The translations under genes and the position numbers were made by a program. Shown piece by piece: positions 6,750-10,115 of a DNA stretch of 10,115 nucleotides (within the stretch, counting starts at the first letter, position 1; every line of letters starts with the position of its first letter). Origin of the DNA: Elusimicrobiota bacterium. GTDB taxonomy: Bacteria; Elusimicrobiota; Elusimicrobia; JACQJN01. The notes beneath the pieces were generated by a model. The model worked only from the letters and a program-made list of their open reading frames with translations, had not been told where the DNA came from and ran no database searches. Location of the stretch: the NCBI GenBank assembly GCA_016205085.1, contig JACQJN010000044.1:1-10115 (forward strand), written 5' to 3'.

Positions 6750-6755
6750 TAGAAT
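6750..6755 (+). promoter_or_regulatory. Possible -10 element for the tRNA region
   Basis: TAGAAT ends nine bases before the 5' end of the tRNA-like sequence at 6765, a typical distance from a -10 box to the start of transcription. The hexamer 17 bases upstream (TAGCCT) is a poor -35 match, so this is a weak call. Confidence 0.3.
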
Positions 6756-6764
6756 TAAGTCAAT

Positions 6765-6851
6765 GCCCCCGTAGCTCAGTGGTACCTGCCTGCCGGTAGG
6801 CAGGGAGCAGCAATTTTAGAGTCGTTGTATCAAGAGATGCAAAGTTGGGGC
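6765..6851 (+). pseudogene. Degenerate tRNA-like sequence interrupted by a palindrome
   Basis: The sequence begins like a tRNA: GCCCCCG (acceptor), TA, then GCTC-AGTGGTA. Removing the 20-bp palindrome at 6785-6804 rejoins a perfect D-arm, GCTC-AGTGGTA-GAGC. The rest is eroded. An anticodon-loop-like TTTAGAG (6815-6821) lacks a proper stem. A T-arm-like hairpin, TTGTATC-AAGA-GATGCAA (6825-6842), is present, and GGGGC at 6847-6851 can pair with five bases of the acceptor strand. Without the insert it would be 67 bases long. It overlaps the intact tRNA-Thr by two bases. It may be a dead tRNA gene or a tRNA-mimicking RNA; no amino acid can be assigned. Confidence 0.5.
6785..6804 (+). repeat. 20-bp palindrome, copy 2, in a tRNA-like D-loop
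   Basis: CCTGCCTGCCGGTAGGCAGG differs from copy 1 (871-890) at one base, leaving a single G-T mismatch in the palindrome. It separates the D-loop from the 3' strand of the D-stem in the tRNA-like sequence at 6765-6851. No long target-site duplication is visible. Confidence 0.85.
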
Positions 6852-6921
6852 CGGCGTAGCTCAATGGCAGAGCAGCTGCTTTGTAAGCAGCGGGTTGGGG
6901 GTTCGATTCCTCTCGCCGGCT
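6850..6921 (+). tRNA. tRNA-Thr (anticodon UGU)
   Basis: A complete 72-base cloverleaf can be folded. Its parts are acceptor GCCGGCG/CGCCGGC, D-arm GCTC-AATGGCA-GAGC, anticodon stem GCTGC/GCAGC around TTTGTAA (anticodon TGT at 6882-6884), variable loop GGGTT, and T-arm GGGGG-TTCGATT-CCTCT with two G-U pairs. The anticodon reads ACA threonine codons. The discriminator is T6921 and CCA is not encoded, so CCA must be added after transcription. A run of six T at 6926-6931 follows and may help end transcription. The helicase gene starts 21 bases downstream. Confidence 0.95.
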
Positions 6922-6942
6922 AGAGTTTTTTAATCCCTTCCC

Positions 6943-9942
6943 ATGCCTAAACTGAGACTGAAAGCAGAAAACGAGCCTATTCCTTCCACATCCGAACAAG
7001 AAATCCTGGCGGGTTTAAATCCGGAACAGGAGCAAGCGGTCCTGCATGGGGAAGGGCCGCTTCTGGTTGTGGCGGGAGCCGGAACGGGAAAAACCACCGT
7101 TTTGACTCGGCGAGTGGCCCATCTGATCGCCTCTCATAAAGCCAAACCTTCCGAGATATTGGCTCTGACTTTCACGGACAAGGCCGCTTCTGAAATGGAG
7201 GTACGGGTTGATCGCTTGGTGCCCTACGGGTTTGTGGACGTGTGTGTCTCCACGTTCCATGCCTTCGGGGATAAACTGTTGAGGGAATTCGCCCTGGAGA
7301 TGGGACTCATCCCCGACTTTAAGGTGATGACGGAGGGAGAATCCCATGTTTTTTTCAAGCAGCATCTTTTTCAGATGCCCTTGGAGAGCCTGCGGCCCCT
7401 GGGCAATCCCACAAAATATGCCGGGGCTATGCTGGGCCAGATTTCACGTCTCAAAGATGAAGACATTTCTCCTTCCAGATATCTCCTCTGGGCGCAAGCC
7501 GCTCTCTTGAAAGCGCAGAATCCCGAGGAAAAAAAGCTGGCTCAAAGGCACATGGAGTTGGCTCAAGTCTACGAGAAATATGAGGAGATCAAATCCCAGG
7601 AAGGACTTCTGGATTTCGGGGACCAAGTGGTGATGGTGCTCAAACTCTTTCGGGAGAGGCCCGAAGTCTTAAAAGCGGTTCAACACAGGTACCGGTACAT
7701 TCTGGTGGATGAATTTCAGGACACCAACTACTCCCAGTTCCAACTGGTGCGGCTTTTGACGGGGCTCCACCGGAATCTGACGGTGGTGGCGGATGATGAC
7801 CAGGCCATCTATAAATGGCGCGGGGCCTGTCTGGCCAACGTGCTTGGATTTTTGGATGTGTATCCCGAGGCGCGGGTAATCTCCATCACGCAAAATTACC
7901 GCTCCACCCAGACCATTTTAGACAACGCCTATCGGCTCGTGCGGTACAATGATCCCGACCGCCTGGAGGTGACCCAGAAGATATCCAAGAAGCTCAAAGC
8001 ACAGAAGATGACAGGCCCTTCGGTCCGGGTGACGGGATTCCATCTTCCTGAGGAGGAGGCGGACTGGGTCGCCAAGAAAATTCAGAGGGAGGTGGCTGAG
8101 AAAAAAAGGTCCTATGCCGACTACGCCATTTTGGTCCGCTCCAACGACTCCGCCAAGGCGTACTTGGATTCTCTGAATTTTTTTCGGATCCCGTGGCGGT
8201 TTTCGGCGGAGACCCAGCTTTTGAGGTCTCCCGAGATCAAGACGCTGGTCAGCTTCTTAAAAGTGGTGGCCGATCCCTATGATTCCGTCTTTCTTTACCA
8301 TCTGGCCACTTCCCGTTTTTACCAGATCACCCCCGCGGAGATGGCGGCCATCAATCATGAGGCCCGCATCACCAAGCGGCCCCTGTTTGAAATCCTTTCC
8401 CGTCCCGACCGATACCAAGGGGTCTGGAACCAGATTCCGGAGGAGGCTATACGGAAAATCAAATCCCTCCTCAAGGACCTGCAACACTTTTTGAATCTTT
8501 CCTCTCACGAATCCACGGGACGGGTGCTGTACCAATTTTTAGAACAGCATAAGGTCCTGGCGCAATTGGCCCGCTCCGATCGCTGGGAGGATGTATTGAG
8601 GGCCAAAACCATGGCCAGATTCTTCGGCATATTAAAACGGTTCGGGGAGATGAGTCTTCTGGATCAGCCCCGGGTTTTTGTGGAGAACATCGAAGCCATT
8701 TTGGAGGGAGAGTCTGCGGCGGACCCGGAGGAGTTGGAGGAGGACTGGGTGCATGTCACCACCATCCATAAGGCCAAGGGTTTGGAGTATCCCGTGGTGT
8801 TTATGGTGCATTTGGTAGAGGATCAATTCCCCGCCAGGAGACATGGGGAGTTCTTGCCCCTTCCGGCGCTGGCCCCACCACCTATTGGCGAAGCAATTCC
8901 AGTGCCCCCAGGGCACTCAATAGGTGGTGGGGTGGATACCCACCTGGCGGAGGAGAGGCGGCTTTTCTATGTGGCCATGACCCGCGCCAAGGAGGAGCTG
9001 TATTTTAGTTGGTCTCATGGGGGAACCAAGAGGGCCAGGCGGCCTTCCCGGTTTATTCTGGAGGCTCTGGAAGGCCCCAAGGAGATTTTGGATATCAAAA
9101 CGCAAGCGGATCCGTTGAGGACGATCGATCTTACGACCCGCCCTTCTTCCAGACCCGTGTCTGTGGAGTTGGAGACTCTCTCCAGACCCGTCCCAGATGA
9201 GGAGGAGATACAGCTTTCGGCCTATTCTATTGATGACTATCTCACCTGCCCGCTAAAATACAAGTACATCAACGTGCTGAAGCTCAGGGATATCGTGGTC
9301 CATCACCACAGCGTAGTGTACGGCAGCGCCATCCATGAGGCCATCAAGGCCTTTAACATGGCCAAACTCAAGGAGAATTCGCTCACTCTGGAGGGGGTAT
9401 GGGAAATATTTCAGAGGGCCTGGGTGAGCGAGGGATTCCAGAGCCGGGAACATGAGGAGAAAAGGCTGGCTCGCGGGAAGGAAGTTCTGCGACAATTCTA
9501 TGAGAGCAATAAAGACGCCCCTGCCCCCAAAGCGGTGGAAGAGGAATTTAAGTTCTACAGGGGCCGCGATCGCATCGTGGGCCGGTTTGACTGCGTAGTG
9601 GAGAGGTCCGAAGGTCCGGTCGTGGTGGATTATAAGACCAGCGAAGTGGAGGATCGAAAGGACGCGGATAAGGAGGCCAGGAGCAGTATCCAGATGGGGC
9701 TTTACGCATTTGGGTTTGAGAAGAAATATAATCAGCCCCCCGCCTCCCTGGAACTTCACTTCTTGGAATCCGGGATCGTGGGCAGGGTGGAGCCGGATCA
9801 AAAATTTCTGGGAAAAACGGAGAAAAAAATAGAGGAGGCTTCACGGGGGATCCGGGCCAGAGATTTTAAGGCCAAGCCGGGCTACTTCACCTGCTCTTTC
9901 TGCGCCTATCAATGGATCTGTCCGGAGGCATATCATAAATAA
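6943..9942 (+). CDS. UvrD/PcrA-type superfamily 1 helicase fused to an AddB/RecB-like Fe-S nuclease domain
   Basis: This 999-residue protein should unwind and cut DNA in recombination or repair. Helicase motifs are complete: Q-motif LNPEQEQAV (25-33), Walker A AGAGTGKTT (44-52), LTFTDKAA, DEFQD (256-260), DDDQAIYKWRG (284-294), QNYRST, TTIHKAKGLE (606-615) and EERRLFYVAMTRAK (670-683). A C-terminal PD-(D/E)XK domain follows, with GSAIHE (H798), GRFD (D883), VVVDYKT (D896, K898) and Q917-x3-Y921. Four cysteines, C769 and C984-x2-C987-x5-C993, match the AddB-type 4Fe-4S clasp. The layout suggests a single-chain counterpart of AddAB/AdnAB subunits; a partner may lie elsewhere. An inverted repeat adds about 21 residues (644-664) between motifs V and VI. 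ATG 6943 is the first start after an in-frame stop at 6931, but it has no clear Shine-Dalgarno. Confidence 0.93.
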   Translation: MPKLRLKAENEPIPSTSEQEILAGLNPEQEQAVLHGEGPLLVVAGAGTGKTTVLTRRVAHLIASHKAKPSEILALTFTDKAASEMEVRVDRLVPYGFVDVCVSTFHAFGDKLLREFALEMGLIPDFKVMTEGESHVFFKQHLFQMPLESLRPLGNPTKYAGAMLGQISRLKDEDISPSRYLLWAQAALLKAQNPEEKKLAQRHMELAQVYEKYEEIKSQEGLLDFGDQVVMVLKLFRERPEVLKAVQHRYRYILVDEFQDTNYSQFQLVRLLTGLHRNLTVVADDDQAIYKWRGACLANVLGFLDVYPEARVISITQNYRSTQTILDNAYRLVRYNDPDRLEVTQKISKKLKAQKMTGPSVRVTGFHLPEEEADWVAKKIQREVAEKKRSYADYAILVRSNDSAKAYLDSLNFFRIPWRFSAETQLLRSPEIKTLVSFLKVVADPYDSVFLYHLATSRFYQITPAEMAAINHEARITKRPLFEILSRPDRYQGVWNQIPEEAIRKIKSLLKDLQHFLNLSSHESTGRVLYQFLEQHKVLAQLARSDRWEDVLRAKTMARFFGILKRFGEMSLLDQPRVFVENIEAILEGESAADPEELEEDWVHVTTIHKAKGLEYPVVFMVHLVEDQFPARRHGEFLPLPALAPPPIGEAIPVPPGHSIGGGVDTHLAEERRLFYVAMTRAKEELYFSWSHGGTKRARRPSRFILEALEGPKEILDIKTQADPLRTIDLTTRPSSRPVSVELETLSRPVPDEEEIQLSAYSIDDYLTCPLKYKYINVLKLRDIVVHHHSVVYGSAIHEAIKAFNMAKLKENSLTLEGVWEIFQRAWVSEGFQSREHEEKRLARGKEVLRQFYESNKDAPAPKAVEEEFKFYRGRDRIVGRFDCVVERSEGPVVVDYKTSEVEDRKDADKEARSSIQMGLYAFGFEKKYNQPPASLELHFLESGIVGRVEPDQKFLGKTEKKIEEASRGIRARDFKAKPGYFTCSFCAYQWICPEAYHK
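8873..8932 (+). repeat. 60-bp nested inverted repeat inserted in frame in the helicase gene
   Basis: Perfect 15-bp arms, CCCCACCACCTATTG (8873-8887) and CAATAGGTGGTGGGG (8918-8932), enclose a second hairpin, AGTGCCC-CCA-GGGCACT (8901-8917). It translates without a stop into a proline- and glycine-rich stretch (APPPIGEAIPVPPGHS, then GGG) with no helicase motif. It sits where helicases of this family have a variable linker before motif VI. The sequence is unrelated to the 871-890 palindrome. It looks like a mobile palindromic element tolerated in a loop. Confidence 0.85.
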
Positions 9943-10115
9943 ATGTACTCTTCACTTGAGCTTTTGAATATTTTTGATGAATCTGAATTGAGAGATTCTT
10001 CCCGCATCCGGCGTCTATTCGATCATAAATATAGAAGCCTGAGAGTCACCGGAACCATTCTTCTGTTGTCGGGGAGCGTTTTTACGGTGATATTTCTTCT
10101 GGTGTGGTTGTGGAC
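9943..10115 (+). CDS. N-terminal part of an unidentified membrane protein
   Basis: Fifty-seven codons are open from ATG 9943, directly after the helicase stop with no gap, to the end of the window. The first ~34 residues are charged and hydrophilic (MYSSLELLNIFDESELRDSS, then RIRRLFDHKYRS). They are followed by a strongly hydrophobic segment, ~35-57 (VTGTILLLSGSVFTVIFLLV), that should be a transmembrane helix. The positive residues before the helix favour an N-inside orientation. A GGAGG at 9924-9928, 14 bases before the ATG, is a distant ribosome-binding candidate, so coupling to the helicase is likely. No family can be named from this fragment. Confidence 0.65.
   Translation, partial: MYSSLELLNIFDESELRDSSRIRRLFDHKYRSLRVTGTILLLSGSVFTVIFLLVWLW

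Noticed and set aside
6750..6942. CRISPR array or integrase attachment site around the tRNA genes
   Set aside because: No regularly spaced direct repeats are present, and no integrase gene or duplicated tRNA 3' end is visible in the window.
6760..6999. 79-codon minus-strand frame across the tRNA region
   Set aside because: It runs antisense through tRNA-Thr and the palindrome, a common source of false small genes.
8873..8932. Inverted repeat as a transcription terminator
   Set aside because: It is in the middle of an intact gene, keeps the frame open and is not followed by a T-run.

Overview
The window is a densely packed stretch of bacterial chromosome with every gene on the + strand. Bacterial traits include Shine-Dalgarno sequences, a sigma70-type promoter, ATGA-type and longer gene overlaps, and a tRNA gene with no encoded CCA. 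The lineage cannot be fixed from the sequence. GC-rich palindromes pasted into genes, and one into a tRNA-like sequence, recall genomes of uncultivated candidate-phylum bacteria, but that is only an impression.

Region 1 (1-4012) reads as one overlapping operon. It starts with the last 55 codons of a PiT-type phosphate transporter. Next come two small glycosyl/nucleotidyl-transferase-like genes of the pair formerly called 'rSAM/selenodomain-associated transferases' and now linked to arsenosugar biosynthesis. The last gene encodes an 825-residue protein that joins a PqqD-like domain, a radical SAM domain with an atypical SPASM-like region, and an ArsM-type arsenite methyltransferase with all its key cysteines. 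The likely theme is uptake of arsenate/phosphate, methylation of arsenic, radical SAM-dependent attachment of an organic group, and sugar transfer. The single-chain PqqD-rSAM-ArsM protein is the most unusual element of the window.

Region 2 (4021-6729) opens with a near-consensus promoter. It holds a small, possibly exported protein of unknown function, an AMP-forming acyl-CoA synthetase, and an exported protein with one CXXCH haem-binding motif that faintly resembles cytochrome P460. The CoA ligase and haem-protein genes are one base apart.

Region 3 (6730-6942) is non-coding. It has a degenerate tRNA-like sequence whose D-loop is interrupted by a 20-bp palindrome, followed directly by an intact tRNA-Thr(UGU).

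Region 4 (6943-10115) has a 999-residue UvrD/PcrA-type helicase fused to an AddB/RecB-like iron-sulfur nuclease domain. A 60-bp nested inverted repeat sits in frame between helicase motifs V and VI. The start of an unidentified membrane protein runs off the end.

Three repeat insertions (871-890, 6785-6804, 8873-8932) suggest active or past spread of small palindromic elements. The first two are the same sequence; the third is different.
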